DNA of 64,000 nucleotides from Rhizobium indicum (GCF_005862305.2 NZ_CP054021.1:4133501-4197500); one strand, 5' to 3'. Shown: positions 31,276 through 39,923, numbered from the stretch's first letter. Numbers and translations are program-made. The notes: generated by a model from the letters alone, not told the origin.

Positions 31276-31674
31276 ATGTCAGACAAGTCGATCAAGATTC
31301 CGGGGCCGGATCATCCGATCACCGTCGAGCACAATCCCTCCCGTGTCGTCGTCACGCTTGGCGGCAAGACTATCGCCGACACCCATGACGCACTGACGCT
31401 GCGCGAAGCCTCCTATCCGCCGGTGCAGTATATTCCGCGGAGGGATGTGGACATGTCGCTGCTTCGGCGCACCGACCACACCAGCCATTGCCCCTATAAG
31501 GGCGATGCCTCCTATTACAGCATCATTGCGGGCGGCGACCGCTCGAAGAATGCCGTCTGGACCTACGAGGCGCCGAACGCCGCGGTCATCAACATAAAAG
31601 ACCATCTCGCCTTCTATCCCGATCGCGTCGACGGCATCGAGGAAATGGCCTCTCCGGAAGCCGGCACCTTCTGA
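31276..31674 (+). CDS. DUF427 domain protein
   Basis: 132 residues from the ATG at 31276, chosen because MSDKSIKIPGPDHPITVE is the usual family start; the open frame runs further upstream into the preceding gene. Conserved DUF427 features are PVQYIPRRDVDMSLLRRTDH, HCPYKGDASYYS and VWTYEAP, ending with HLAFYPDRVDGIE. The family has a small beta-tent fold and no established activity. Probably part of the same transcript as the two genes upstream. Confidence 0.92.
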   Translation: MSDKSIKIPGPDHPITVEHNPSRVVVTLGGKTIADTHDALTLREASYPPVQYIPRRDVDMSLLRRTDHTSHCPYKGDASYYSIIAGGDRSKNAVWTYEAPNAAVINIKDHLAFYPDRVDGIEEMASPEAGTF

Positions 31675-31749
31675 CGACACGCATTGCAGCCGTTCCGGCG
31701 GAACATGTTTGCTTCCGGGCCGTTAGGGTCATCTAGCGGGGGATGTGTC

Positions 31750-31983
31750 GTGCCGAAATTCTACTTTCAGCTCTTCGATCGGGATGGTGCCGGGGCGACC
31801 GAGACGGGATATGATTTCGACTCTATCGAGGCTGCCAAAGCGGAGGCGCGGCGTGTTCTCGCGGAGATGGCCGCCGAAGGCCTGCCGACTGCACCATTGA
31901 ATATGATGTCGGTGGAGCTCTTCGATGAAAGCCGGCGACCGCTTGCGGAAATCCGGCTGATTCTCGAGGAAATTGCGAAATAG
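31750..31983 (+). CDS. DUF6894-type small protein (copy 1)
   Basis: 77 residues from a GTG at 31750 after a G-rich site (GGGGGATGTGTC). VPKFYFQLFDRDGAGATETG, then FDSIEAAKAEARRVLAEMA and VELFDESRRPLAEIRLILEE, match the DUF6894 pattern of a short Y/F-rich strand, an aspartate-rich turn and a helix. Function unknown. A second member lies on the opposite strand at 32148-32393. Confidence 0.75.
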   Translation: MPKFYFQLFDRDGAGATETGYDFDSIEAAKAEARRVLAEMAAEGLPTAPLNMMSVELFDESRRPLAEIRLILEEIAK

Positions 31984-32147
31984 CCACGCGGGCGTCCCGG
32001 CCTGTGAATGCCTGTCGATCGCGCCAAGCAATCGAACGACTATGTCAAATTTAATTGCCGGCTATGAAGGCGGGTCTTAGCGTCGCGCAATCGACCGAGT
32101 CGGATTGATGCGTATGTGTGAGTGGCGGCAGCCCTTAACGGCCGCCG

Positions 32148-32393
32148 CTATCGCAAGACGTCGAGCCATTCATTGTTGAAGACGAGACTGGCAACCGTGA
32201 CCGGATCGCCCTTCTCGTTGCGGACGGTGATGGCGATGGTCATGCGATCACCCGCAGGCAATTCGTCACGGGCCACATCCAGCAGGATGCGGGTCACTTC
32301 TTTTGGAATGTCTTCACGAGATCTGAGCTCGGTGCCGTGCTCATCGCGCGTGGGACCTTCCCCGTTGTGTAGATCGAAATAGTAGCGAGCCAT
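32148..32393 (-). CDS. DUF6894-type small protein (copy 2)
   Basis: 81 residues, starting MARYYFDLHNGEGPTRDEHG, the classic DUF6894 opening. The helix IPKEVTRILLDVARDELPAG and a C-terminal strand (MTIAITVRNEKGDPV) follow. Function unknown; such proteins are abundant in Rhizobiales. It is divergent from the Crp/Fnr gene with a 127-base gap, so the regulator could control it (inference). Confidence 0.85.
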   Translation of the reverse strand: MARYYFDLHNGEGPTRDEHGTELRSREDIPKEVTRILLDVARDELPAGDRMTIAITVRNEKGDPVTVASLVFNNEWLDVLR

Positions 32394-32520
32394 GTTTTTT
32401 CCTGCGCGTCACAGGGAGAAATCACAGATGAAGACAATTGTTCCCGAGGCTAGGCATTGATTCTTATAGAAAATATAGGTCGCATCGAAATGGGGCCGGC
32501 TTCCAGCGATATCGGTGGGC

Positions 32521-33246
32521 ATGCCCGTGATTGAATCCCTGCTGCTCAACCTTGGAAGCCGTGATCTGCTGTCGGCCGAAGAGGAAAGCCATCTCAGAGC
32601 GATCATCGTCAAAGACAGGTATTTTGCTGCCGGGGAGGATCTCGTCTCCGAAGGAAGCAGGCCTGGCTACAGCACGCTGCTGCTCGATGGTTTTGCGGCG
32701 CGCTACAAGGTGATGGCCGATGGCAGCCGCCAGATCACCGCACTGCATGTTGCCGGCGATTTCGTCGATCTGCATGCTTTCCCGATCAAGAAGATGGATC
32801 ACGGCATCGTGGCGCTGTCGTCCTGTCATGTCGCCTTCGCCGATCATGCCGATCTCAAGGCTATCACCGAACGCATGCCGCACCTGACCCGGCTGCTCTG
32901 GCTCGACACGCTGGTCGATGGCGCCATCCACCGCGAGTGGATCGTCGCCATGGGCCGGCGCTCCAAGCGTGCCCATATCGCTCACCTCGTCTGCGAACTC
33001 TTCGTGCGGCTGCAGGTGGTGAAGCGGACGCGCGGCGCAAGCTTCCAGTTTCCGTTGACGCAGATCGAGATGGCCGACGTGCTCGGCGTCTCTGTCGTCC
33101 ACCTCAACAAGACGCTGCAGGCGCTGAGGCGCGAGGGCGTGTTCACCTGGGAGAACCGGACGATCACCATCGTCGACTGGGAACGCCTGCAGGAAATCGC
33201 CGAATTCGATCCCGGCTATCTCAGCATCTTCAGGGAGCCGCGGTAG
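32521..33246 (+). CDS. Crp/Fnr family transcriptional regulator
   Basis: About 241 residues from the ATG at 32521 (a GTG six bases upstream is possible). The N-terminal cyclic-nucleotide-binding-like domain contains VKDRYFAAGEDLVSEGSRPG and ITALHVAGDFVDLHAF. The C-terminal winged helix has LTQIEMADVLGVSVVHLNKT and LRREGVFTWENRTITI. The N-terminal Cys cluster of Fnr is absent, so it is not an iron-sulfur oxygen sensor. This is the common rhizobial Crp/Fnr subgroup found next to small stress genes. Confidence 0.92.
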   Translation: MPVIESLLLNLGSRDLLSAEEESHLRAIIVKDRYFAAGEDLVSEGSRPGYSTLLLDGFAARYKVMADGSRQITALHVAGDFVDLHAFPIKKMDHGIVALSSCHVAFADHADLKAITERMPHLTRLLWLDTLVDGAIHREWIVAMGRRSKRAHIAHLVCELFVRLQVVKRTRGASFQFPLTQIEMADVLGVSVVHLNKTLQALRREGVFTWENRTITIVDWERLQEIAEFDPGYLSIFREPR

Positions 33247-33383
33247 GACAGGGCTGGAGGCATCACACAATCCGGTGACGGCGCTTCATTGCGATTGACA
33301 ATTCGCCCATTCGGGCAGAACACCGCTCCGATCTTGAAAACTCTCCTAAAGGCCGGCGACCGCTGCCGGCCGGTGACATCGCA

Positions 33384-34604
33384 ATGGACATATCCCAAAG
33401 CCCGGGGAGCGTTCTTCGCCACCCCGGCTATCTGAACTTCGCTGCCTCCCGCGTCTTTTCCTCGCTTTCCTTCCAGTCCATTGGCATCGCCATGGGGTGG
33501 ATGATCTACGACCAGACGCATAGCGCCTTTGCGCTCGGCCTCGTCGGCTTGTGCCAGTTTCTGCCGATGGCGGTGCTGACCTTCGTCGTCGGCCATGTCG
33601 CCGACCGGTTCGATCGGCGGCGCATCGGACTTGTCTGCCAGTTGATCGAGGCGGTGACGGCGCTGGTGCTGGCGGTTGCCACCTGGCAGCAATGGCTGAC
33701 GCCGGCCGGCATCCTTGCCGCCGTCACCGTGCTCGGCGCCGTCGTCGCCTTCGAGCGTCCGACCATGGCGGCGCTGCTGCCGAACATCGTGCCGGCCTCG
33801 ATGCTGCAGAAGGCGGTCGCAACCTCGACCTCGTTGATGCAGACGGCGATGATCATCGGCCCCTCGCTCGGCGGCCTGCTTTATGGCCTCCACCCCGTTG
33901 CGCCTTTTGCTATATCCGCGCTGCTCTTTGCCGTCGCAAGCTTCAACGTCATCTCGATCCGGATGCAATGGAGCCCTGCCAAGCGTGAGCCGGTGACGCT
34001 CGCCTCGGTCTTTGCCGGCGTCTCCTTCATCCGCAGCCGGCCGGTGATGCTCGGGACGATCTCGCTCGATCTCTTCGCAGTGCTGCTCGGCGGCGCGACT
34101 GCGCTGCTGCCGATGTTTGCCAGCGATATCCTGCATGCCGGTCCCTGGGGCCTCGGTTTTCTCCGCGCGGCCCCGGCGGTCGGCGCGCTTGCCATGTCGA
34201 TCATGCTCGCTCGCCGGCCACTGAGCAGCAATGTCGGCCGCAAGATGCTTGCCGCCGTCGCCGTGTTCGGCGTCGCCACCATCATCTTCTCGCTCTCCAC
34301 CAATATCGCGCTTTCCGTGCTGGCACTGTTCGTCATCGGCGCGTCCGATACGGTGAGTGTCGTCGTGCGCAGCTCGCTGGTGCAGCTTTTGACGCCGGAC
34401 GAGATGCGTGGCCGCGTCAGCGCCGTCAACTCGCTGTTCATCGGCACCTCCAACCAGCTCGGCGAATTCGAATCCGGCATGATGGCGGCAGCCCTCGGAC
34501 CCGTCGCCACAGGCGTTGTAGGCGGGCTCGGCACGATCGTCGTCGTGCTCCTGTGGATGCGGCTCTTCCCCGATCTCAGCAAGGTCAAGACGCTGCAGGG
34601 CTAG
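33384..34604 (+). CDS. MFS transporter (MFS_3 / enterobactin exporter-like)
   Basis: 406 residues with ten to twelve helices. Family cues are the N-terminal FRHPGYLNFAASRVFSSLS-like opening (LRHPGYLNFAASRVFSSLS), GMGWMIYDQTHSAFALGLVG-like helix 2, and the loop motif GHVADRFDRRRIGLVC (MFS motif A). The second half carries LVQLLTPDEMRGRVSAVNSL, typical of EntS-like MFS_3 members. It exports a small molecule at the inner membrane; the substrate is unknown. The DUF922 gene follows. Confidence 0.9.
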   Translation: MDISQSPGSVLRHPGYLNFAASRVFSSLSFQSIGIAMGWMIYDQTHSAFALGLVGLCQFLPMAVLTFVVGHVADRFDRRRIGLVCQLIEAVTALVLAVATWQQWLTPAGILAAVTVLGAVVAFERPTMAALLPNIVPASMLQKAVATSTSLMQTAMIIGPSLGGLLYGLHPVAPFAISALLFAVASFNVISIRMQWSPAKREPVTLASVFAGVSFIRSRPVMLGTISLDLFAVLLGGATALLPMFASDILHAGPWGLGFLRAAPAVGALAMSIMLARRPLSSNVGRKMLAAVAVFGVATIIFSLSTNIALSVLALFVIGASDTVSVVVRSSLVQLLTPDEMRGRVSAVNSLFIGTSNQLGEFESGMMAAALGPVATGVVGGLGTIVVVLLWMRLFPDLSKVKTLQG

Positions 34605-34679
34605 CACATGCATGACGCGTTGAAAGCGGCGACCGCTCCCGTTAGGTTCGGCCCGAAACATCATTCGGTGGGGATCGGC

Positions 34680-35279
34680 GTGACGAAAAGTTTTCTATCT
34701 TGCGTGCTGGCCGCGTTTTTCGCCTTAGTGCCGGCCGTGGCACTGGCCGAGTGGCAGGCGGTCGAAGAGGTGCGGCCCTATTCGATATCAGGTACCTCGG
34801 GGGCCGGGCTCTATGCATCGATCGGCGAGCGTGGGCCGAAGGCGGGCGGCTTCGGCCGGGCAATCGCGCATACCACGTTCAAGCTGACCTGGACCCGGAA
34901 ATACGAACCGCAGGGCAATGCCTGCGTTATCGTGACCAACCGGCCGAAGCTCATCATCACCTATACGCTGCCGAAACCATCTGCTGAGCTGCCAGCCGCC
35001 GTGAAGAGCAGCTGGCAGGCCTTCATATCAGGCATGCAGGCGCATGAGCGGGTGCATGGCGAGACCATCAAGGAGATGGTCAAGGAGATTGAGGTGACGA
35101 GCATCGGCCTCACCGTTGCCGACGATCCCGATTGCAAGAAGATCAGGATCGAGCTGACCCGGCGCCTCGGCGAGATCTCCCAAAGACAGCGCCAGCGCGG
35201 CCGCGACTTCGACAAGATCGAAATGGGTGACGGCGGCAATATCCAGCAGCTCATCCTCAAGCTGGTGAATGGGCCCTGA
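34680..35279 (+). CDS. Exported DUF922-type putative zinc protease
   Basis: About 199 residues from a GTG at 34680. A signal peptide is clear: VTKSFLSCVLAAFFALVPAV followed by ALA and EWQ. The mature domain contains the DUF922 pattern, with TFKLTWTRKYEPQGNAC near the middle and WQAFISGMQAHERVHGE carrying an HExxH-type zinc motif (HERVH). Two cysteines (in NACVIV and DPDCKKI) could form a disulfide in the periplasm. DUF922 proteins are predicted metalloproteases of unknown substrate. An in-frame ATG at 34608 would add 24 residues and bury the signal peptide. Confidence 0.82.
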   Translation: MTKSFLSCVLAAFFALVPAVALAEWQAVEEVRPYSISGTSGAGLYASIGERGPKAGGFGRAIAHTTFKLTWTRKYEPQGNACVIVTNRPKLIITYTLPKPSAELPAAVKSSWQAFISGMQAHERVHGETIKEMVKEIEVTSIGLTVADDPDCKKIRIELTRRLGEISQRQRQRGRDFDKIEMGDGGNIQQLILKLVNGP

Positions 35280-35401
35280 GTGGGCCGAAGCGGATAACGG
35301 GCGACGTTCTCAAAGCGGTATAGCCAGAAAGCTCCGGTGCGGTTATCAGGCCGCAGCCAGATGCATGGCCATCCCCTTTCGGAGCGGGCGCTTCGTCCCT
35401 A

Positions 35402-36088
35402 TCAAGTCTCGGTGGGTGCGTTCAGATCGCGGACAAGGGCTATCAGGTGCGGCAGCAGCTCTATTCGATACCGCGGCGAGGGCAGCGAAGCGGGCCAGGC
35501 GTTTTTCGGGCCGAAATAGACGGCATGTATGCCGGCGTTCTCTGCTCCAAGAATATCGGCCTCGGGATTGTCGCCGACGAAGAGACAGTTGTCGACGGGC
35601 AGGTCGAGACGGCCAGCAGCCAGCTCGAAAATTTCCCGTGCCGGTTTACGAAGGCCGATATCTCCTGAAATGACCACCAGGTCGAGCCCTTCGTTCAGTC
35701 CCGCCGCCGCGATTTTCGGTCGCTGCACATTGCCTTCGCCATTGCTGACGACGCCGACTAGAACGCCGGATTGCTTCAGCGCCGAAATGGTCTGTTTTGC
35801 TCCTGACATGGGAACAGCCATGCCGGGATACACTGTCTCGAAGTCGTGGAAGAGGGCCTCAGCAAGCTCGCTTGGAAGACTGAATGTCTCCGCCAGGCGC
35901 GGATAAAGATCGCGCTTTCTTACCAGGCCGGCCTTCTCCAGTTGCAGGAATTCAGCAATGTAGTGCTGTTCCTCGACACCGTGCTCGCCAAGACGAAATC
36001 GCTGATATTGGAGCGGCAGGAAGGTGAAGACGGTAGCGGTCTTGTCGATGAGGGTTTCGTCAAGATCAAAAAGGACCGCTCTAATCAT
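35402..36088 (-). CDS. HAD superfamily hydrolase
   Basis: 228 residues. All four HAD motifs are visible: I, VLFDLDETLID with the nucleophilic aspartate; II, VGVVSNGEG; III, GLRKPAREIFELAAGRL with the lysine; IV, LFVGDNPEADILGAENAG. The cap is helical (subfamily IA). It is probably a small-molecule phosphatase; the substrate is unknown. No operon partner. Confidence 0.93.
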   Translation of the reverse strand: MIRAVLFDLDETLIDKTATVFTFLPLQYQRFRLGEHGVEEQHYIAEFLQLEKAGLVRKRDLYPRLAETFSLPSELAEALFHDFETVYPGMAVPMSGAKQTISALKQSGVLVGVVSNGEGNVQRPKIAAAGLNEGLDLVVISGDIGLRKPAREIFELAAGRLDLPVDNCLFVGDNPEADILGAENAGIHAVYFGPKNAWPASLPSPRYRIELLPHLIALVRDLNAPTET

Positions 36089-36301
36089 GGTGTCCCGCCC
36101 GATGCTCGCTCAAAGGATTGTTCCGCAAAGCCGGTAAAGCGGAAAACCGGATCGGGGTCAAACCTCACGAGTCGAGTGGACGATCGACAGCGGCGCAATC
36201 AGAGATGAAAAGGCGGTTGAGCGCTTCGTCCCTGGACCTGCCTGGCCGCCGTCCTATCTCCTCCGCCATAACAAGGCGCAGACGCGCAGAGGAGGAGCGA
36301 G

Positions 36302-36655
36302 ATGTCCTATGTCGATGGTTTCATCGTGGCGGTTCCGAAGGGGAATATCGAGGCCTACAAGGAATTCTCGACCTTCGCCGGCTCGATCTGGAAGGAATAT
36401 GGCGCGCTCGAATATGTCGAATGCATCGGCGACGATGTGCCCTATGGCGAGCTGACCTCCTTTCCCCGCGCCGTGCAGGCGAAGGAGGATGAGGTGGTGG
36501 TGTTTTCCTGGATCGTCTACGGCTCGCGCCAGGAGCGCGACGATATCAATGCCAAGGTGATGGCCGATGCCAGGCTCAAGGGCGACCAGTGGCAGATGCC
36601 GTTCGACGGCAAGCGGATGATCTACGGCGGCTTTGAGACGCTGCTCAAGCTCTGA
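36302..36655 (+). CDS. DUF1428 family protein
   Basis: 117 residues, starting MSYVDGFIVAVPKGNIEAYK, the standard DUF1428 (YbaA-like) opening. Further landmarks are YVECIGDDVPYGELTSFPRA, VFSWIVYGSRQERDDIN and a C-terminal KRMIYGGFETLL. It has a dimeric ferredoxin-like fold of unknown function, cytoplasmic. GAGGAGCGAG precedes the ATG. Confidence 0.93.
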   Translation: MSYVDGFIVAVPKGNIEAYKEFSTFAGSIWKEYGALEYVECIGDDVPYGELTSFPRAVQAKEDEVVVFSWIVYGSRQERDDINAKVMADARLKGDQWQMPFDGKRMIYGGFETLLKL

Positions 36656-36676
36656 TCGCCCGAAGCAAGCATTGAC

Positions 36677-36716
36677 TTGCCCGGGCAAGCTTGACTTTGC
36701 CCGGGCAAGCTTGACT
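36677..36716. repeat. Tandem 20-base repeat built on a CCCGGG palindrome
   Basis: A 20-base unit, TTGCCCGGGCAAGCTTGACT, is repeated exactly at 36677-36696 and 36697-36716. Each copy contains the palindrome TTGCCCGGGCAA, extended to CTTGCCCGGGCAAG in the first. It lies 57 bases before the yjbQ start, and the embedded TTGACT could be a -35. It looks like a double operator. Confidence 0.75.
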
Positions 36717-36772
36717 CGTGCCAAGCAGCGCGCCAACTCGCGAGAGATGTCATCTCGAAGCAGGAGAGCGCC

Positions 36773-37195
36773 TTGCCCCAGACGATCCTCACCTTGTCCA
36801 CACGCGGACAGGGCCTTTACGAGTTCACCCACCAGGCGGAGGCCTTCGTCAGAGCGTCGGGGCGGGAGGAGGGGCTTCTCACCGTTTTCGTGCGCCACAC
36901 CTCCTGCTCGTTGCTGATCCAGGAAAATGCCGATCCTGACGTGCGCACCGATCTCCTCGCCTTCTTCCGCCGCCTCGTGCCGCCGGCCTCCGATCCTGAC
37001 ATGGGCTGGGTCGTGCACAGGGCCGAGGGGCCGGACGACATGCCGGCGCATATCAAGGCGGCGCTGACGCAGGTCTCGATCGGCATTCCCGTTGCCGATG
37101 GGCGGTTGATGCTCGGCACCTGGCAGGGCCTTTATCTTTTCGAACATCGCGACCGGCCGCACCGGCGCGAAATCGTGCTGCATCTCAGCAACTGA
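36773..37195 (+). CDS. YjbQ family protein (UPF0047)
   Basis: 140 residues from a TTG start after AGGAGAGCG. The family pattern is complete: YEFTHQAEAFV, TVFVRHTSCSLLIQENADPD with the conserved His and Ser, AHIKAALTQVSIGIPVADG, and GTWQGLYLFEHRDRPHRRE. YjbQ-type proteins show weak thiamine-phosphate synthase activity, and the trimeric fold with a conserved His/Asp site is known; the true role is uncertain. The tandem CCCGGG palindromes just upstream suggest a dedicated regulator. Confidence 0.93.
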   Translation: MPQTILTLSTRGQGLYEFTHQAEAFVRASGREEGLLTVFVRHTSCSLLIQENADPDVRTDLLAFFRRLVPPASDPDMGWVVHRAEGPDDMPAHIKAALTQVSIGIPVADGRLMLGTWQGLYLFEHRDRPHRREIVLHLSN

Positions 37196-37320
37196 AACCG
37201 GTTAATCCTTGTGAATGCAAACTGAATGCCCGGTTCGAACACCATTCATTTTGCAACGTTTACTGTCGAGACAATCCCTGAAGGGAGAGCTTGGGAATAC
37301 CAATCGACGGAGACACAACA

Positions 37321-37625
37321 TGACGCATTTCCTGACCAAGGCTTCGCTTGCCGCTCTGCTCGCCCTCTGCACTATTCCGGCCACTGTTTCCACGGCCGCC
37401 GCCGCAGGGCCGCAGACGAGCTTTGTCGTCGAGGCGCAATATCATCGTCCGATCCGCGGCTGCTCGCCGATGCACGCGGTGCGCAAGGCGCGTGATTTCG
37501 GCCTGCGGAGAGCCCACATCACCCGCATGTCGCCGCGCGTCGTCGTCGTTGCCGGGCGCGACCGCCGCGGCTGGGACAGGATCACCTTCGCGAATGTCCG
37601 CGGCTGCCCGCTGATCCGGCGCTGA
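37321..37625 (+). CDS. Small exported protein, paralogue 1
   Basis: About 101 residues from the ATG at 37321. A signal peptide (FLTKASLAALLALCTIPATV, cut near AAA-GPQ) is followed by a basic domain with GCSPMHAVRKARDFGLRRAH, SPRVVVVAGRDRRGW and the terminal FANVRGCPLIRR. Two cysteines flank the domain. The next gene encodes a related protein. The family is common in Rhizobiales, without known function. The upstream TTG at 37215 is unlikely. Confidence 0.78.
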
Positions 37626-37801
37626 GGACTGCAGCCGGAGGCGCCGAAGCGGCGCTTCCGGTCTGTTTTGCCTTGACGGTGACACTTTCAGCCGTCTCTT
37701 CTCTGACCTGTATGAGTGATTCCCAAATGACGCTTCGGCGTGATGCGGACCAATGGGGAGGGCGGCTCGACCGCACCGACTTTCAAACGAAAGGTTTTTC
37801 G

Positions 37802-38146
37802 ATGATGCAGTTTCTGGCAAAGGCGGGTCTTGCCGTCATGCTGACAGCCGGTACGCTTGCCGGCACGGTGGTCCCGGCCGCCGCCCAGTTGAATATCATT
37901 ATTGGCGAGCCGGACCGTGGTCCGCCGCAGGATTACCGCCGCCCGCCTCCGGGGCAGGGCTACGGCCGGCCGTCGCGCGGTTGCGATCCGCGGCTCGCCG
38001 AAAACCTCGCCCGGGATTACGGCTTTCGCCGCACGCGCGTCGTCGACATCACGCCGCGCCGCGTGATCGTCCAGGGCTGGACGCGTCGCGGTCCCGGTGA
38101 AATGAGCTTCGGCAATGTGCGCGGTTGCCCCGCCCTGCGCCGCTAA
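37802..38146 (+). CDS. Small exported protein, paralogue 2
   Basis: 114 residues from the ATG at 37802. The signal peptide (MMQFLAKAGLAVMLTAGTLA, cut near AAAQ) is followed by a Pro/Gly/Arg linker and the same domain as in the upstream gene: GCDPRLAENLARDYGFRRTR, PRRVIVQGW and FGNVRGCPALRR. The two cysteines are conserved. A tandem duplicate; a strong terminator follows. Confidence 0.78.
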   Translation: MMQFLAKAGLAVMLTAGTLAGTVVPAAAQLNIIIGEPDRGPPQDYRRPPPGQGYGRPSRGCDPRLAENLARDYGFRRTRVVDITPRRVIVQGWTRRGPGEMSFGNVRGCPALRR

Positions 38147-38192
38147 TCGTTAGAAGAAAATGCCGCCCCGTCTCCCCGATGTGGCGGCCAAG

Positions 38193-38238
38193 AACCGCCT
38201 TTGCCCGTCTCCCCGGATCGGCAAGGGCGGTTTTCTTT
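38193..38238 (+). terminator. Intrinsic terminator after the exported paralogues
   Basis: AACCGCCTTTGCC (38193-38205) pairs with GGCAAGGGCGGTT (38220-38232) with one G-U pair, followed by TTCTTT. It ends the transcript of the 37802-38146 gene. Confidence 0.85.
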
Positions 38239-38254
38239 GTGAAAATCTTTTTAC

Positions 38255-38286
38255 AGCGCCGCGCATCTGAAAAGACGCGCGGCGCT
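38255..38286. terminator. Second hairpin, between exported paralogue and SIMPL gene
   Basis: AGCGCCGCGC (38255-38264), a 12-base loop, then GCGCGGCGCT (38277-38286) followed by TTCATTTT on the + strand. It lies 7 bases beyond the 3' end of the minus-strand SIMPL gene and may serve both directions. Confidence 0.6.
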
Positions 38287-38292
38287 TTCATT

Positions 38293-39033
38293 TTACTGTT
38301 CGATCGCGAAGGTCACGGTGACGCTGACATTGTAATTGTTCTCGCCGCCCTGGACGGGAACGGCGGCGTCGGAGGCCTCCTTCATCATCGTGGCGCGATA
38401 GACCGGCTGCGGCATTGCGCGCGGCACATTCTCGTTGATCTCAAGAATGCGGCCGAGCTTGACGCCGGCGGCTTCGCTCAGCGTCTTTGCCCTCTTGACG
38501 GCATCGGCGACCGCGGCCTTGCGTGCCTCTTCGATCGCGGCGTCCGGCTTGTCGTTGGTGAACTGGATTTCGCCGCCCTGGTTGATGCCGAGGGTGACGG
38601 ACTGGTCGATCACCGCGCCGAGCTTGGCGAGATCGCGCAGCCTGACGGTGACCGAATTGATGGTCTGGTAGCCGATCAGCTGCGGCGGCGGCTGCTGGCC
38701 GTCGACCGGCTGCGGATAATTGTACTGCGGCTGGATGGAAAAGCCGGAGGTCTGCAGGTCGCGCTCGGCGATGCCGCCGCTCTTCAGCGCGGCAAGCACG
38801 TCGTTCATCGCCTTGTTATTTTCGTCGAGCGCTTCGCGGGCGGTTTTCGCCTGTTTGACGACGGCGAGATTGACGATGGCCATATCGGGAGCGACGGAGG
38901 ATTCGCCATCGCCGGTCACCGAAATCACCGGCTCGCGCGGCTTTGCATCCTGCGCGAAGACGGGCGCTGCAGCGGCGAGCGGCAGGGCCAGAAGGGCGGT
39001 CATCAGGACAGTTCTGGTATAGATCGGCGCCAT
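38293..39033 (-). CDS. SIMPL (DUF541) periplasmic protein
   Basis: 246 residues with a signal peptide (VLMTALLALPLAAAAPVFAQ). The SIMPL domain is recognised from ISVTGDGESSVAPDMAIVNL, LQTSGFSIQPQYNYP and the C-terminal VSVTVTFAIEQ. Related proteins (YggE in E. coli) reduce oxidative stress by an unknown mechanism and form large ring-like assemblies. It is monocistronic. Confidence 0.93.
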   Translation of the reverse strand: MAPIYTRTVLMTALLALPLAAAAPVFAQDAKPREPVISVTGDGESSVAPDMAIVNLAVVKQAKTAREALDENNKAMNDVLAALKSGGIAERDLQTSGFSIQPQYNYPQPVDGQQPPPQLIGYQTINSVTVRLRDLAKLGAVIDQSVTLGINQGGEIQFTNDKPDAAIEEARKAAVADAVKRAKTLSEAAGVKLGRILEINENVPRAMPQPVYRATMMKEASDAAVPVQGGENNYNVSVTVTFAIEQ

Positions 39034-39229
39034 GTTTTCATTCCTTGGTTGTCGTTTCCCGGAACAGCTTTCTGTCGGTTGATTGTGAAGCTATTACGGC
39101 GGAAAAGACAGGCGCATGCTTAGCGAGAAAAAAATCTAAGGGGCGCATGCGTTGGAGCTGAACCCGGAGGACGTCCGCCGACCCTTAAGAGCCGAAACGG
39201 CTGGACCGGAACCGACGGCTCGCTATCAT

Positions 39230-39676
39230 ATGGCGATCATCGACGACGAGGAAGCAATGTTCGAAACGCTCGATCCCGTCCCGTCAGAGATCGCCACCGC
39301 GATTTCCGATGGCCTGAACGCCTTCAACGAGAGCGCTGAGATCAGACGCGAGGCCTTCGCCATCGTCTGGCGGGAAAATGGAAGGCTTATCGCCGGAATA
39401 ACGGCGTCCGTTTCCTTCTCTGTTCTTTTCATCGGCAATCTGTGGGTCGAAAAATCGCTGCGCCTGAGCGGCATCGGCAGGAAGCTGATGGCGGCGGCGG
39501 AAGAAGAAGGGCGCCGCCGCGCCGCCGTCACGGACTGCGTCGACACGCTCTCGACCCAGGCCCCGGATTTTTACCCGAAGCTCGGATATGTCGAATTCGG
39601 CAGGGTCAGCGGGCATGCCGGATGCCGGCCCGTTGACCGGATCTGGTTCCGGAAGGAATTTTCCGCCGCAACTTGA
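39230..39676 (+). CDS. GNAT family N-acetyltransferase
   Basis: About 148 residues from the ATG at 39230 (MAIIDDEEAM); a TTG at 39152 would add 26 atypical residues. The acetyl-CoA-binding region is LWVEKSLRLSGIGRKLMAAA (the Q/RxxGxG/A type loop), then DTLSTQAPDFYPKLGYVEFG, the usual end of motif A and B. The acceptor substrate is unknown. Confidence 0.85.
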   Translation: MAIIDDEEAMFETLDPVPSEIATAISDGLNAFNESAEIRREAFAIVWRENGRLIAGITASVSFSVLFIGNLWVEKSLRLSGIGRKLMAAAEEEGRRRAAVTDCVDTLSTQAPDFYPKLGYVEFGRVSGHAGCRPVDRIWFRKEFSAAT

Positions 39677-39776
39677 TCAGGAGCCGCTGGCGGCTTCCCA
39701 TCAGATATCAACTGAAATGACATTGGAGGACGTAATTGCGGGGGCAGACGAGTCGGTTGACTCGCGAATTGTCCTA

Positions 39777-39923
39777 CTAGGCGCCGAAATCGTCCATGAA
39801 GGATGGGTGGATGGCGGGCTTGCGCTCTTCGCGTGCGTTGCGAATGCGCTGGGGAACCGCACCGAGACCAGCGACGAAGCGGGTCAGGAGATTGCGGTTG
39901 AAAAGTTTATGTATGGCACTCAT
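39777..39923 (-). CDS. Possible small basic protein (48 residues)
   Basis: A minus-strand frame from the ATG at 39923 to a TAG at 39777-39779. It begins MSAIHKLFNRNLLTRFVAGL and continues AVPQRIRNAREERKPAIHP, ending in DDFGA. An in-frame stop lies three codons upstream, so no longer start exists. A hydrophobic/basic amphipathic N-terminus resembles small DUF1127-type rhizobial proteins in style only. The ribosome site is weak. Confidence 0.4.
   Translation of the reverse strand: MSAIHKLFNRNLLTRFVAGLGAVPQRIRNAREERKPAIHPSFMDDFGA

Noticed and set aside
33216..34664. A 482-residue minus-strand frame over the MFS gene
   Set aside because: Shadow with repetitive Asp/His/Gly-rich sequence; the MFS gene explains the region.
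37220..37250. GGTTCGAACACC resembling a tRNA T-arm
   Set aside because: No acceptor or anticodon stems fit around it; likewise no other tRNA was found in the window.
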